Below the pieces are notes generated by a model. That model saw only the letters and a program-made list of their open reading frames with translations. It did no database searches and had not been told where the DNA came from. Shown here piece after piece: positions 17,448-26,214 of a DNA stretch of 64,000 bases. The stretch lies in NCBI GenBank assembly GCA_937958995.1, contig CALGAP010000023.1:310001-374000 (forward strand), in the 5' to 3' direction. Position 1 is the stretch's first letter. Each line of letters starts with the position of its first letter. Origin of the DNA: an uncultured Chitinophagaceae bacterium. Its GTDB lineage: Bacteria; Bacteroidota; Bacteroidia; Chitinophagales; Chitinophagaceae. Position numbers and translations under genes: made by a program.

Positions 17448-18234
17448 CCACACTATTTTTAGAATAGCGTTTAATGATACCGCGTCCGCTTTCGCGGATA
17501 AAGGTCACGATCTCGTCGCGCTCATCAGAGGCAGCAAATTCTTCTTCCAGGTATTCCAGCGCCTGGCTGGTGTTCATTCCCTTATTGTAAATGATGCGGT
17601 ATATATCCAGGATGTGGTTGATCTTGTCAACAGTAAAACCACGACGTTTCAGGCCAACGGAGTTCACGCCGCTATAGCTCAGGGGCTGACGGCCGGCCTT
17701 GATATAGGGTGGAACGTCTTTGCCTACCAGCGAGCCGCCGCTGATGAATGAGTGCTGACCGATCTTCACGAACTGGTGCACGGCGCACATGCCGCCGAGT
17801 ATCGCATAATCGCCCATCACCACGTGACCGGCAATCTGCGAGTTATTGCTCATGATGCAATAGTTGCCCACGATGCAATCGTGCGCCAGGTGGCTGTAGG
17901 CCATGATCAGGCAGTTGTTGCCCACCTTGGTCTTGCCTTTATCAACCGTGCCGCGGTTGATGGTCACAAATTCGCGGATGGTGGTATTATCACCTATTTC
18001 CACAATAGTATCTTCTCCCGCGAATTTCAGGTCCTGCGGAATAGCGGCTATTACAGCACCCGGAAATATGCGGCAGTTCTTGCCAATGCGGGCGCCTTCC
18101 ATAATCGTTACGTTACTGCCTATCCAGGTGCCCTCGCCAATCTCTACGTTCTGGTGTATTACGGTGAAAGGGTCAACTTTCACATTCGTAGCTAATTTGG
18201 CGTTGGGATGAATATACGTATGCGGATGAATCAT
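17428..18234 (-). CDS. lpxA: acyl-ACP--UDP-N-acetylglucosamine O-acyltransferase LpxA
   Basis: First enzyme of lipid A synthesis; transfers 3-hydroxyacyl from ACP to UDP-GlcNAc in the cytoplasm. The protein has 268 residues. The hexapeptide left-handed beta-helix runs about 1-190 and includes the catalytic His118 in SHLAHDC. The C-terminal helical part contains the family motif VGLKRRGF. The start at 18234 is chosen because the helix begins at MIHPHTYIHP; an upstream ATG would add 19 residues across a hairpin-rich spacer. It follows lpxC-fabZ by 172 bp and overlaps the ABC ATPase gene by about 20 bp. Confidence 0.97.
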   Translation of the reverse strand: MIHPHTYIHPNAKLATNVKVDPFTVIHQNVEIGEGTWIGSNVTIMEGARIGKNCRIFPGAVIAAIPQDLKFAGEDTIVEIGDNTTIREFVTINRGTVDKGKTKVGNNCLIMAYSHLAHDCIVGNYCIMSNNSQIAGHVVMGDYAILGGMCAVHQFVKIGQHSFISGGSLVGKDVPPYIKAGRQPLSYSGVNSVGLKRRGFTVDKINHILDIYRIIYNKGMNTSQALEYLEEEFAASDERDEIVTFIRESGRGIIKRYSKNSVDEDIAD

Positions 18235-18406
18235 TTTGTTTACATTCTTGAGTGTCGTCCGGTTGCTGTCATTCAGGGGAGTGACAGACATCCCCTCCCC
18301 GTTGGGGCTTTGCGGGTGACGATCACCCTGGGCGTCCTTATGGGCTAGTTGACGTTTAATGATTAATTAATTGGCGAAAATAGCAAAAAGTTGTTAAAAC
18401 AACTGG

Positions 18407-19810
18407 TTAACGTTTAACCAGCTGCGCCATCAGGTCCGCTTCCGTGGCGATCTTATTACCCACATATACAGTGCCACGCATTTCGCAGAGACCCCGGCGG
18501 ATAGGGTTCAATAACTCCATTTTAAGGATCATCGTATCTCCCGGTACCACTTTTAACTTGAACTTACAATTATCGATCTTCACAAAGTAGGTATCGTATT
18601 GACCCTCAGGAAGACAATTGATAGCGAGTATACCCCCTGTCTGCGCCAGCGCCTCTATCTGCAGAACGCCGGGCATTACAGGATTGCCCGGGAAATGTCC
18701 TGCAAAGAAAGGTTCATTGTACGTCACATTTTTTATACCAACTATATGTTTGTCGGAGAGTTCAATGATCTTGTCAACCAGCAGGAACGGGTGACGGTGC
18801 GGCAGGGTTTTTTCGATCTGCTGTAAGTTATACACCGGCGGCTGGTTGGGATCGTACACCGGCACATCTTTCACATGCCTGTTCTTCTTTATATATGCCT
18901 TGATCTTGCGGGCAAAGTCCACGTTGGAACTATGTCCCGGCCTGTTGGCAATAATATGTGCCTTAACGGGATAACCGATCAATGCCAGGTCGCCCACCAC
19001 ATCCAGCAGCTTATGGCGGGCGGGCTCATTCGGGTATCGCAGCTCCAGGTTGTTCAGGTAGCCTTCCGATTTCACCTCTATCTTCTTGCGGCCGAAAGCC
19101 TTGGCCAGCCGCTCCATCTCTTCGTCGGTCACAGGCTTGTCAACCACCACAATAGCATTATTGATATCGCCGCCTTTGATCAGGTTATGCTCCAGCAGCA
19201 TTTCCAGTTCGTGCAGGAAGCAGAAGGTGCGGCACGGCGCAATTTCATCCTTGAAATCGCGCATCGTCTTCAGGCTTGCGTGCTGTGTGCCCAGCACCGG
19301 GCTGTTGAAATCGATCAGGGTGGTGATCTTATAGTCTGAAGAAGGCAGGGCAGTCATTTCCACCCGCTTCTTTTCGTCGTAATGGGTAATGTTGGTATCG
19401 ATGCTGTACCAGGCCTTGGCGGCATCCTGTTCGGCTACGCCGGCCTCTTCAATGATCTCTACAAAAGGCATGGAACTGCCGTCCATGATGGGAATTTCAG
19501 GGCCGTTTAATTCAATCAGGCAGTTATCAACCCCCATACCTACCAGCGCCGCCAGTATATGCTCCACGGTGCTGATCTTTACCCCGTTGTCTTCCAGCGT
19601 GGTGCCACGCGAGGTATCTGTCACCAGGTCGCAGTCCGCCTTTATCAGCGGTTTACCGGGCAGGTCAATGCGTTGGAATTGAAATCCAAAACCAGGGTTG
19701 GCCGGCTTTAATGTCATATCCACATTGATACCGGTATGTAGACCAGTACCAGAAATACTCACTGCCGATCTTAATGTGTGTTGTTTATCAGGATTGAATC
19801 CGGCGTTCAT
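18407..19810 (-). CDS. lpxC/fabZ: bifunctional LpxC deacetylase / FabZ dehydratase
   Basis: Fusion protein of 467 residues characteristic of Bacteroidota. The N-terminal LpxC part (about 1-305) deacetylates UDP-3-O-acyl-GlcNAc, the committed step of lipid A. Its zinc ligands lie in EHILAALVG, HKLLDVVGDL and the nearby Asp; HSSNVDFARKI is also conserved. The C-terminal FabZ part (about 320-467) is a hotdog-fold 3-hydroxyacyl-ACP dehydratase with LPHRHPFLLVDKI and HFPGNPVMPGVLQIEALAQ. Fusing them couples the lipid A and fatty acid branches that compete for 3-hydroxyacyl-ACP. A full TATCTTTG promoter precedes it. Confidence 0.97.
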   Translation of the reverse strand: MNAGFNPDKQHTLRSAVSISGTGLHTGINVDMTLKPANPGFGFQFQRIDLPGKPLIKADCDLVTDTSRGTTLEDNGVKISTVEHILAALVGMGVDNCLIELNGPEIPIMDGSSMPFVEIIEEAGVAEQDAAKAWYSIDTNITHYDEKKRVEMTALPSSDYKITTLIDFNSPVLGTQHASLKTMRDFKDEIAPCRTFCFLHELEMLLEHNLIKGGDINNAIVVVDKPVTDEEMERLAKAFGRKKIEVKSEGYLNNLELRYPNEPARHKLLDVVGDLALIGYPVKAHIIANRPGHSSNVDFARKIKAYIKKNRHVKDVPVYDPNQPPVYNLQQIEKTLPHRHPFLLVDKIIELSDKHIVGIKNVTYNEPFFAGHFPGNPVMPGVLQIEALAQTGGILAINCLPEGQYDTYFVKIDNCKFKLKVVPGDTMILKMELLNPIRRGLCEMRGTVYVGNKIATEADLMAQLVKR

Positions 19811-19829
19811 GCTTAATTTTTAGGATGCG

Positions 19830-19858
19830 CAAAGATAAGGAATAGTCAACCTGTTCAA
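19830..19858 (-). promoter_or_regulatory. promoter of lpxC/fabZ
   Basis: On the minus strand, TTG (19858-19856), an 18-nt spacer and TATCTTTG (19837-19830) match the Bacteroidota -33/-7 consensus. The start codon is 19 nt downstream. Confidence 0.65.
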
Positions 19859-19924
19859 TTTTTTTGTCAGTTCATACCCTCCACGGTTTCATGGGGCAAA
19901 GGGGTGTATAGTTTTGGGGTTGAT

Positions 19925-20167
19925 ATGAAAAAGCTCCGCCATATTTTACCCTGGGCCGCATTAGTGATGCTGGCATCCACCGTAGCTATTTCGATGGCCG
20001 CATTGCGCCTGGCTTCACATAATAAAGCGCTTGAAGCGGTAGACGTTAGCTTTATTGCCCGGAAAAAACTTAAGAGCCGTGTTGTATGCACCTTCAACTT
20101 CGACAAAAATAAGATTGCCGAGCTGATCGCACGAAAAAAAGCTGAACTAAATCAGGGAGAACCGTAA
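19925..20167 (+). CDS. small single-pass membrane protein, hypothetical
   Basis: Protein of 80 residues running against the lpx cluster. It has a positively charged start (MKKLRHIL), one hydrophobic segment (about 9-30), then a basic soluble tail ending in ELIARKKAELNQGEP. A TAGTTTTG -7-like element lies at 19909-19916, only 8 nt before the ATG. No family is recognised. The topology resembles small cell-division or envelope proteins such as FtsL, but there is no coiled-coil evidence strong enough to claim that. It could be spurious; its position in the gap between lpxD and lpxC/fabZ with its own promoter favours a real gene. Confidence 0.45.
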   Translation: MKKLRHILPWAALVMLASTVAISMAALRLASHNKALEAVDVSFIARKKLKSRVVCTFNFDKNKIAELIARKKAELNQGEP

Positions 20168-20202
20168 CAATAGGTATGGCTTACCGTGGGAAATGAATTT
20201 GA

Positions 20203-21255
20203 TTAGGGGAGGCTTCGCTCTGCCAGCAATTGCTGCACCAGCTTTTCTAACTCCTTAATTCTTTTTTCCAGATCAGGCAACTTACGGCTCACCGCCTGGC
20301 TGCGCAAGGCACTGGTATATTCGAAAGCCGGAGAACCCGTAACGGCTGCATTGGGAGTCTTGATGCTTTTACTTACGCCGCTTTGCGCATTGATCTTGCT
20401 GCCATCGGCAATTTGTATATGTCCTACTATACCGGCCTGTCCGCCGATCATTACATTGTTGCCAATCTTGGTGCTGCCGCTTACGCCAGCCTGCGCTGCT
20501 ATCACCGTGTTGTTGCCCACTTCTACGTTGTGCGCAATCTGGATGAGGTTGTCGAGCTTGGCGCCGCTCTTGATAATAGTGCTTCCAATAGTAGCGCGGT
20601 CTATGGTGGCATTAGCGCCAATTTCTACAAAATCCTGCACCACCACATTACCGATCTGCGGCACCTTTTTAAAGCTACCGTCTTTTTGCGGAGCAAAACC
20701 AAAACCATCACTGCCAATTACGGTGCCCGCGTGAATGGTTACGTTCTTACCTATCACGCAATCGTGATAGATCTTTACGCCGGGGTGTATGATGCTGTTA
20801 TCGCCCACCCGCACATTATCGCCCAGGTAAACGTTGGGAAAAATTTTTACATTATTTCCCACTACCACGTTATTGCCGATATAGGCAAAGGCACCGACAT
20901 ATACCTGGCTGCCCAGTCGGGCCGATTGGCTGATATAGCTCGGTTCCTGGATGCCGGTCAATTGCTGCGTCATCATCTCCTGGTACTTCGACAGCAGGGT
21001 GGCAAAAGCTGTGTAAGCATCGGCAACGCGTATAAGCGTAGCCTTTACCGGCTCGCGCAGGGTTTGACTGGCATTTACAATCACAACCGACGCACGGGTG
21101 GTATATATGAAATCTTCGTATTTGGGATTGGCAAGAAAAGTTAATTGACCGGCGCCCGCTTCTTCGATCTTTCCGAAAGAATTAACGGTTGCATTGGCAT
21201 CACCTTCAATGGTGCCCTGTATAAGCATCGCTATCTGGGCGGCGGTAAACTGCAT
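20203..21255 (-). CDS. lpxD: UDP-3-O-acylglucosamine N-acyltransferase LpxD
   Basis: Third enzyme of the lipid A pathway, N-acylating UDP-3-O-acyl-glucosamine from acyl-ACP. The protein has 350 residues. The N-terminal uridine-binding domain spans about 1-100, the left-handed beta-helix about 105-310 with many hexapeptide repeats, catalytic His242 lies in IQIAHNVEVG, and a C-terminal helix ends in KRIKELEKLVQQLL. It lies 11 bp after the HD hydrolase gene, so the two are co-transcribed. The opposing small membrane gene separates it from lpxC/fabZ. Confidence 0.97.
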   Translation of the reverse strand: MQFTAAQIAMLIQGTIEGDANATVNSFGKIEEAGAGQLTFLANPKYEDFIYTTRASVVIVNASQTLREPVKATLIRVADAYTAFATLLSKYQEMMTQQLTGIQEPSYISQSARLGSQVYVGAFAYIGNNVVVGNNVKIFPNVYLGDNVRVGDNSIIHPGVKIYHDCVIGKNVTIHAGTVIGSDGFGFAPQKDGSFKKVPQIGNVVVQDFVEIGANATIDRATIGSTIIKSGAKLDNLIQIAHNVEVGNNTVIAAQAGVSGSTKIGNNVMIGGQAGIVGHIQIADGSKINAQSGVSKSIKTPNAAVTGSPAFEYTSALRSQAVSRKLPDLEKRIKELEKLVQQLLAERSLP

Positions 21256-21266
21256 TGTCTAAAGTA

Positions 21267-22499
21267 TTATGGCTGATAGTCAGGATTCAGGTAGCAAATG
21301 TAATATTTTTTCAAAGGGCGGGAAATGGTCTGGTGAATCAAGGCGTTATCAACCTGCGATATATCGCGCAGGCTGCCGTCCTTAAACAAAATATTGATTC
21401 GCTCATCCGACGGATCGTAAGTGGTATTGATGGCTTCGCCGGTAAACACAAAATAATGTGCGTCCTTTTCGTCTATCGAAAGTTTGCGGCAAACATTGTT
21501 CCGCAGTTCATCAACCCATGCCTGGTCGAAAGGCTCTGCCTGTAATTTAACTTTTAATAAACGACGGTTGATCAAAAATTCACAAAGCATACTGAGTATC
21601 CTGTCGCCATGTTGCATCCAGTTTTTGATAGTGGCCAAAACATCATAATCATCCAGGTTGCAGAATTTGTCGAGGTGTTCTTCCGCCGGTTTTGATGAAA
21701 TGTTATTCTTTAAGTAGTAGTCGAGCGTAAGCGAACAGGAGCTTACGTCTACACCCTGCGCAATCAGCTCCTTGGCACGTAAAATAATCTTCACCAGCAT
21801 TTTCTCCGCCGACAATACAGTCTTATGCAGGTAAACCTGCCAGTACATCAGCCTTCGCGCCACCAAAAATTTTTCAATCGAATAAATGCCTTTTTCTTCC
21901 ACCACCAGGTTGCCATCGTACACTGCGAGCATTTTTAAAATGCGGTCGTAACCGATCACACCTTCAGAAACGCCGGTAAAAAAACTATCGCGGGTGAGGT
22001 AGTCCATGCGGTCGGTATCGAGCTGACCTGATATGAGTTGGTGAAGAAAACGCTTGGGATATTTATCGGTGAAAATATCGATGGCTTTCTGCAATTGTCC
22101 TCCCAGCTCCTTATTCAGCACCTGCATAATGAGAATGGAAAGTGTTTCGTGGCGCACATTTTCTACCAGCACATTTTCCAGTGCATGCGAAAAAGGACCA
22201 TGCCCGGAGTCGTGCAGCAAAATGGCAATCTTGGCGGCCACTTCTTCGTCGGGCGTTATTTCCACACCTTTATTCTTCAGTTCGGTCAGTGCGTTGCACA
22301 TGAGGTGATAAGCGCCAAGACTATGATGTAAACGGGTATGAACTGCCCCGGGATACACAAGATGGGCAAATGCCATTTGATGAATGCGGCGCAAACGCTG
22401 GTAATAGCAGTGCGATATCACCTGGAATATGAGTGGATCATCAATTGTAATAAATCCATATACCGGGTCATTGATAATTTTTCTGACGGATTTAGCCAT
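21267..22499 (-). CDS. HD-domain phosphohydrolase
   Basis: Protein of 410 residues of the SAMHD1/dGTPase-like HD group. Metal ligands are visible in HTRLHHSLGAYHL and in LLHDSGHGPFSHALEN (the HD pair), with a later LDTDRMDYLTRDSF motif typical of the family. The substrate is unknown; dNTP or nucleotide hydrolysis is a family-level guess. It is the first gene before lpxD with an 11-bp gap, an arrangement I associate with other Bacteroidota. A TACTTTTG element lies 44 nt upstream. Confidence 0.9.
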   Translation of the reverse strand: MAKSVRKIINDPVYGFITIDDPLIFQVISHCYYQRLRRIHQMAFAHLVYPGAVHTRLHHSLGAYHLMCNALTELKNKGVEITPDEEVAAKIAILLHDSGHGPFSHALENVLVENVRHETLSILIMQVLNKELGGQLQKAIDIFTDKYPKRFLHQLISGQLDTDRMDYLTRDSFFTGVSEGVIGYDRILKMLAVYDGNLVVEEKGIYSIEKFLVARRLMYWQVYLHKTVLSAEKMLVKIILRAKELIAQGVDVSSCSLTLDYYLKNNISSKPAEEHLDKFCNLDDYDVLATIKNWMQHGDRILSMLCEFLINRRLLKVKLQAEPFDQAWVDELRNNVCRKLSIDEKDAHYFVFTGEAINTTYDPSDERINILFKDGSLRDISQVDNALIHQTISRPLKKYYICYLNPDYQP

Positions 22500-22543
22500 T
22501 CGCTGCCTGCTATTTTGTTAAAATTGCTGCTAAAAGCAGCAGA

Positions 22544-22551
22544 CAAAAGTA
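22544..22551 (-). promoter_or_regulatory. -7 element of the HD hydrolase-lpxD operon
   Basis: TACTTTTG on the minus strand matches TAnnTTTG exactly, 44 nt before the start codon. The leader contains a GCTGC/GCAGC hairpin. No clear -33 box was found. Confidence 0.45.
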
Positions 22552-22580
22552 CAAAGGCGGAAGGAATAAATTAGATTTGA

Positions 22581-22697
22581 AATCACGGATTAATAGAGTG
22601 GCGCGGATGGACACGGTTTCCGGTCCAAAATCTGCTATCCGCGAAATCCTTTAATCTAATTTAGTCCGTGATCCAATCATCCGCAATAATCCGTGAT
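22581..22697. repeat. intergenic repeat cluster, ATCACGGATT family
   Basis: ATCACGGATT at 22582-22591 and AATCCGTGAT at 22688-22697 are exact copies of the 10-mer that ends the repeat at 3599-3710. A near copy (one mismatch) sits at 22663-22672. Inner arms CGCGGAT (22602-22608) and ATCCGCG (22637-22643) also pair. It lies between the divergent HD hydrolase and porX genes. Confidence 0.75.
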
Positions 22698-22720
22698 CAA
22701 CAATCCTACAAATCTTAAAT

Positions 22721-24277
22721 ATGGCATTAGGAAAAATACTCTGGGTAGATGATGAAATAGACAGCTTACAATCACAAATCCTTTTCCTTCAAAGCAAAGG
22801 TTATGAGGTGACTGCCCTTACCAATGGGTTTGATGCTGTGGACTATGTGCGTGATAACCCGCTGGATGTGGTGCTGCTCGACGAGACCATGCCGGGTATT
22901 ACCGGACTGGAAACGCTCGCCAAGATCAAAGAGGTAAATGGTTCCATACCCGTGGTGATGATCACCAAAAACGAGACTGAAAACCTGATGGACGATGCCA
23001 TAGGCAGCCAGATTTCAGACTACCTCATTAAGCCCGTAAACCCTAACCAGGTATTGCTGAGCCTGAAAAAAATAATCGATAACAAACGCCTTGTTGCGGA
23101 AAAAACGACCACCGCTTACCAGCAACAGTTCCGCAACCTGTTTATGGCGCTCAACAGCAATCCCGATTACAACGAATGGATGGAAATATATCGCAAGCTG
23201 GTGTACTGGGAACTGGAGATGGAGAAAAGCGATAGCCCCGAAATGCAGGAAGTATTCCAGACACAAAAGAACGAGGCCAATACCGAGTTTTTCAAATTTG
23301 TGTCAAAAAACTATGCGAAATGGGTTAATCCCAAAGGTGATGATGGCCCCGTGATGAGTCATACCCTTTTCAAGTTTAAAATATTGCCGCACGTAGAGAA
23401 GGGCACGCCCACCTTTTTTGTGCTGATTGATAACCTGCGCTTCGACCAGTGGAGAGCAATTCAACCCATATTTGCAGAAAATTTCCGCATACTGGAAGAG
23501 GATAGTTTTTACAGCATCTTACCCACCGCTACTCAATACGCGCGTAATGCTATTTTCGCGGGCATGCTGCCGATGGATATTGAAAAAGCATTTCCGCAGC
23601 AATGGAAAAATGATGATGAGGAAGGTGGCAAGAACCTGCACGAAGAAGAATTTTTCCGCGCTCAACTGAAGCGACTGCGTCGTGAAGACATTCGTTTTTC
23701 TTATACAAAAATTCTCAACAACCAGGCAGGACAGGATTTGGTGAGCAATATTCATAACCTGCTGGTGAATGACCTGAATATTATTGTGTACAATTTCGTG
23801 GATATGCTCAGTCATGCCCGCACGGAGATGGAGGTGCTGAAAGAACTGGCCGGCGATGAAACCAGTTACCGCTCCGTAACACGCAGCTGGTTTGAGCATT
23901 CGCCCCTGAACCAGGCATTGAAAAAAATTGCTGATAAGAAAATTAACCTCATACTGGCTACCGACCATGGCAGCGTGCGTGTGAAGACGCCGGTGAAAGT
24001 GGTAGGCGATAAGCAGACCACCACCAACCTGCGTTACAAGCATGGCCGCAACCTGAACTATGAAGCCCGCGATGTGCTGGCCTTCCGCGACCCGAAAGAA
24101 GCGGGATTGCCGGTGCCGACGGTTAACTCATCGTTCATTTTTGCGCGAGAAGACCAGTTTCTCTGTTATCCCAACAACTACAACTACTACGTCAACTATT
24201 ACCGCAACACCTTTCAGCATGGCGGCGTAAGCCTTGAGGAAATGATTGTGCCGGTGATTAAAATGACCACCAAATAG
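22721..24277 (+). CDS. porX: T9SS response regulator PorX (receiver-PglZ)
   Basis: Protein of 518 residues with a receiver domain (about 4-120) with D54 in VLLDETMPG and K104 in YLIKPV, a helical linker, and a PglZ alkaline-phosphatase-like domain (about 200-515) with metal-binding positions around LIDNLRFDQ and ATDHGSVRVK. PorX controls type IX secretion gene expression in Bacteroidota, working with the kinase PorY and the sigma factor SigP; the PglZ domain has been reported to be a zinc phosphodiesterase. No porY is nearby. A T9SS sorting domain in the protein at 57693-59282 shows the pathway is in use. Confidence 0.95.
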   Translation: MALGKILWVDDEIDSLQSQILFLQSKGYEVTALTNGFDAVDYVRDNPLDVVLLDETMPGITGLETLAKIKEVNGSIPVVMITKNETENLMDDAIGSQISDYLIKPVNPNQVLLSLKKIIDNKRLVAEKTTTAYQQQFRNLFMALNSNPDYNEWMEIYRKLVYWELEMEKSDSPEMQEVFQTQKNEANTEFFKFVSKNYAKWVNPKGDDGPVMSHTLFKFKILPHVEKGTPTFFVLIDNLRFDQWRAIQPIFAENFRILEEDSFYSILPTATQYARNAIFAGMLPMDIEKAFPQQWKNDDEEGGKNLHEEEFFRAQLKRLRREDIRFSYTKILNNQAGQDLVSNIHNLLVNDLNIIVYNFVDMLSHARTEMEVLKELAGDETSYRSVTRSWFEHSPLNQALKKIADKKINLILATDHGSVRVKTPVKVVGDKQTTTNLRYKHGRNLNYEARDVLAFRDPKEAGLPVPTVNSSFIFAREDQFLCYPNNYNYYVNYYRNTFQHGGVSLEEMIVPVIKMTTK

Positions 24278-24289
24278 CTAATGAACACT

Positions 24290-24298
24290 TGTGGATAA
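24290..24298. promoter_or_regulatory. perfect DnaA-box sequence (TGTGGATAA)
   Basis: Exact complement of TTATCCACA, 12 bp after the porX stop and 28 bp upstream of the -7 element of the next gene. A single box may be chance; see the boxes before dnaB and zapA. Confidence 0.4.
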
Positions 24299-24326
24299 TT
24301 AACTGTTAGTAAAAACAGGTGAATGT

Positions 24327-24334
24327 TAATTTTG
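24327..24334 (+). promoter_or_regulatory. -7 promoter element of the gene at 24367
   Basis: TAATTTTG matches TAnnTTTG exactly, 32 nt upstream of the ATG. A weak -33 candidate (GTTA) lies about 18 nt before it. Confidence 0.5.
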
Positions 24335-24366
24335 CAGCGTGAATTTGCTTACTAACCGTACAATAT

Positions 24367-24639
24367 ATGAAGTACACACAAGCTACTTTGGATAAACTGG
24401 AGAAGATACTGGATGAGGCCGAATACGTACTCCGCTATGAAAGAGGCACGTTCCAGAGCGGCTATTGCATACTGGAGCAGAAAAAAGTGGTGGTGTTGAA
24501 CAAATTCCTTCAGCTGGAGGGCCGCATCAATACCCTCCTTGATATTATTCCTCAACTCGACATCATGCCCGAATTCTTCACACCGGAATCGCGGAAACTG
24601 TATGATGAAGTGATTGCGAAATATGCCGCGCAGTCCTAA
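24367..24639 (+). CDS. conserved-looking small hypothetical protein
   Basis: Soluble, mainly helical protein of 90 residues (LDKLEKILDEAEYVLRYERG, then SGYCILEQKKVVVLNKFLQLEG). There is no signal peptide or membrane segment and I recognise no family. It lies 18 bp before the metallo-hydrolase gene on the same strand and has its own -7 element, so the two probably form an operon. The partnership may hint at a shared role, but none can be named. Confidence 0.8.
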   Translation: MKYTQATLDKLEKILDEAEYVLRYERGTFQSGYCILEQKKVVVLNKFLQLEGRINTLLDIIPQLDIMPEFFTPESRKLYDEVIAKYAAQS

Positions 24640-24657
24640 GATTTCGTAATTTCCCCT

Positions 24658-25434
24658 GTGAGTTATCCTAAAATAAAAGTCACCTTTCTCGGAACAGGCA
24701 CCAGTGGCGGCGTGCCCATGATTGCCTGCGATTGCCCTGTTTGCACTTCTGAAGATAAGAAAGACAAACGCCTGCGATCGAGCATATTGGTCCAATCAGA
24801 AAACACCACATTGGTGGTGGATTCGGGCCCCGACTTCCGGTACCAGATGCTACGCGCCCAAGTAAAACATCTCGATGCCATTGTGTTTACCCATCCGCAC
24901 AAAGATCATGTGGCCGGTCTCGATGATGTACGCGCTTTCAATTTTTTCTCACAACAGGCCATGAAGGTGTATGCCAGCGAGATGACGCAGGAGGTGATCA
25001 TCCGCGAATTTCCCTATGCTTTTTATGAGAGCAAGTATCCCGGCGTGCCGGAGATACAGCTGAATACCATCGCGACAGACCCTTTTACAGTAGGCGATTT
25101 ACAAATAACGCCCATCATGGTATGGCACCTGAAAATGCCGGTAATGGCTTTTCGGTTTGGCCCGTTTACCTATATCACCGATGCCAATCGTATAGAACCT
25201 GAAGAGAAAAAAAAGATCAAGGGAAGTGAAGTGGTAGTGCTGAATACGCTGCGAAAAGAAAAACATATTTCGCATTTTTCATTGAGCGAAGGTGTAGAAC
25301 TGGCGAAGGAACTGGGGGCAAAGCAGACCTATTTCACGCATATCAGTCACCAAATGGGTAAGCACGCCGAGGTAGACAGTGAATTGCCGCCCGGTATTAA
25401 TCTCGCTTTCGACGGACTGCAGATCAGTTTATGA
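24658..25434 (+). CDS. MBL-fold metallo-hydrolase (PhnP/RNase Z-like)
   Basis: Protein of 258 residues starting at GTG; a stop lies in frame directly upstream and no ATG fits better. LGTGTSGGVP opens the fold. Cysteines in CDCPVC (25-29) resemble the zinc-binding site of PhnP-type phosphodiesterases. The metal motif is THPHKDH (H79, H81, D83, H84), and later ligands lie in YITDANR and HISHQMG. It probably cleaves a cyclic or phosphodiester substrate; the exact substrate is unknown. Its 3' end overlaps the convergent receiver-domain gene by 6 bp. Confidence 0.9.
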   Translation: MSYPKIKVTFLGTGTSGGVPMIACDCPVCTSEDKKDKRLRSSILVQSENTTLVVDSGPDFRYQMLRAQVKHLDAIVFTHPHKDHVAGLDDVRAFNFFSQQAMKVYASEMTQEVIIREFPYAFYESKYPGVPEIQLNTIATDPFTVGDLQITPIMVWHLKMPVMAFRFGPFTYITDANRIEPEEKKKIKGSEVVVLNTLRKEKHISHFSLSEGVELAKELGAKQTYFTHISHQMGKHAEVDSELPPGINLAFDGLQISL

Positions 25435-26214
25435 TGCTAACTTTTTCTCGCGCGTGTACTTGAGCACCATATTGTACAGCTGTGCAGGGCTGAATGGTTT
25501 GGCCATAAAATCAGTAAGGCCATCATTTTCTTTCATGATATCGGGAAATGCTGAAGCGGTGAGCGCTACAATAGGCGTATCCTGGTCGAAATAACGAATA
25601 TGCCTGGTGGCGCTATATCCATCCATTATGGGCATTTGAAGATCCATGAGGATGATATCGTAGTGGTGCTGGCGCGCCAACGCAATGGCTTCTACTCCGT
25701 TTTCAGCTACGTCTACAATCGCGTTCCAGTTGCTGAGCATTTTTTTCGCAATCATCACGTTATAGTCCACGTCTTCTACCAGCAATACGCGAATGCCGCT
25801 GAGGTTGCGCACCTCCTGCAAAGCGACCCATTCGTTATAACTACCGTCAATGCCTTTCTTGAACCCAAACGTTGCCTGCAGGCTCGACTCTACGCAGGGT
25901 TCACTGCCGCAGTAGGTAACGGTAAACAAGACATTCAGCCCGTTCTCGGTGATGGAGCGCAAAGTGACGTCGATGGTGACATTGCCATTACTGATCATTT
26001 GAATGGCATTCAGCACCAGTTTGTTCAATACCCGGTAAAGTTGTACTTCGTCGCCGACAACGTAGTGGGGAAGTCGCTCGTCGGTCTGGAGGCGGATGGT
26101 GTTGCCTTTTTCAAAGGCCAGTGCGCTATTAAATGCCTTGATATTGGCCATCAGCCAGCGGATATCAATGTTCTTTTCGGCACGATTCAATGGCGGTTCC
26201 TTCTGATAGGGCAT
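25429..26214 (-). CDS. degenerate hybrid histidine kinase: partial HATPase fused to a receiver domain
   Basis: Protein of 261 residues. Residues about 35-80 resemble the beginning of an HATPase domain: GDEVQLYRVLNKLVLNAIQM recalls the N box (Asn69). What follows (80-138) lacks recognisable G1 and G2 ATP-lid boxes, and no HisKA domain or phosphoacceptor His precedes it. The receiver domain (about 141-258) is intact, with E147-D148, phosphoacceptor D191 in ILMDLQMP, T219 and K239. It cannot be an active kinase as read. It may be a phosphate sink or a decayed hybrid sensor. It converges on the metallo-hydrolase with a 6-bp overlap, and no partner gene is adjacent. Confidence 0.8.
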   Translation of the reverse strand: MPYQKEPPLNRAEKNIDIRWLMANIKAFNSALAFEKGNTIRLQTDERLPHYVVGDEVQLYRVLNKLVLNAIQMISNGNVTIDVTLRSITENGLNVLFTVTYCGSEPCVESSLQATFGFKKGIDGSYNEWVALQEVRNLSGIRVLLVEDVDYNVMIAKKMLSNWNAIVDVAENGVEAIALARQHHYDIILMDLQMPIMDGYSATRHIRYFDQDTPIVALTASAFPDIMKENDGLTDFMAKPFSPAQLYNMVLKYTREKKLAS

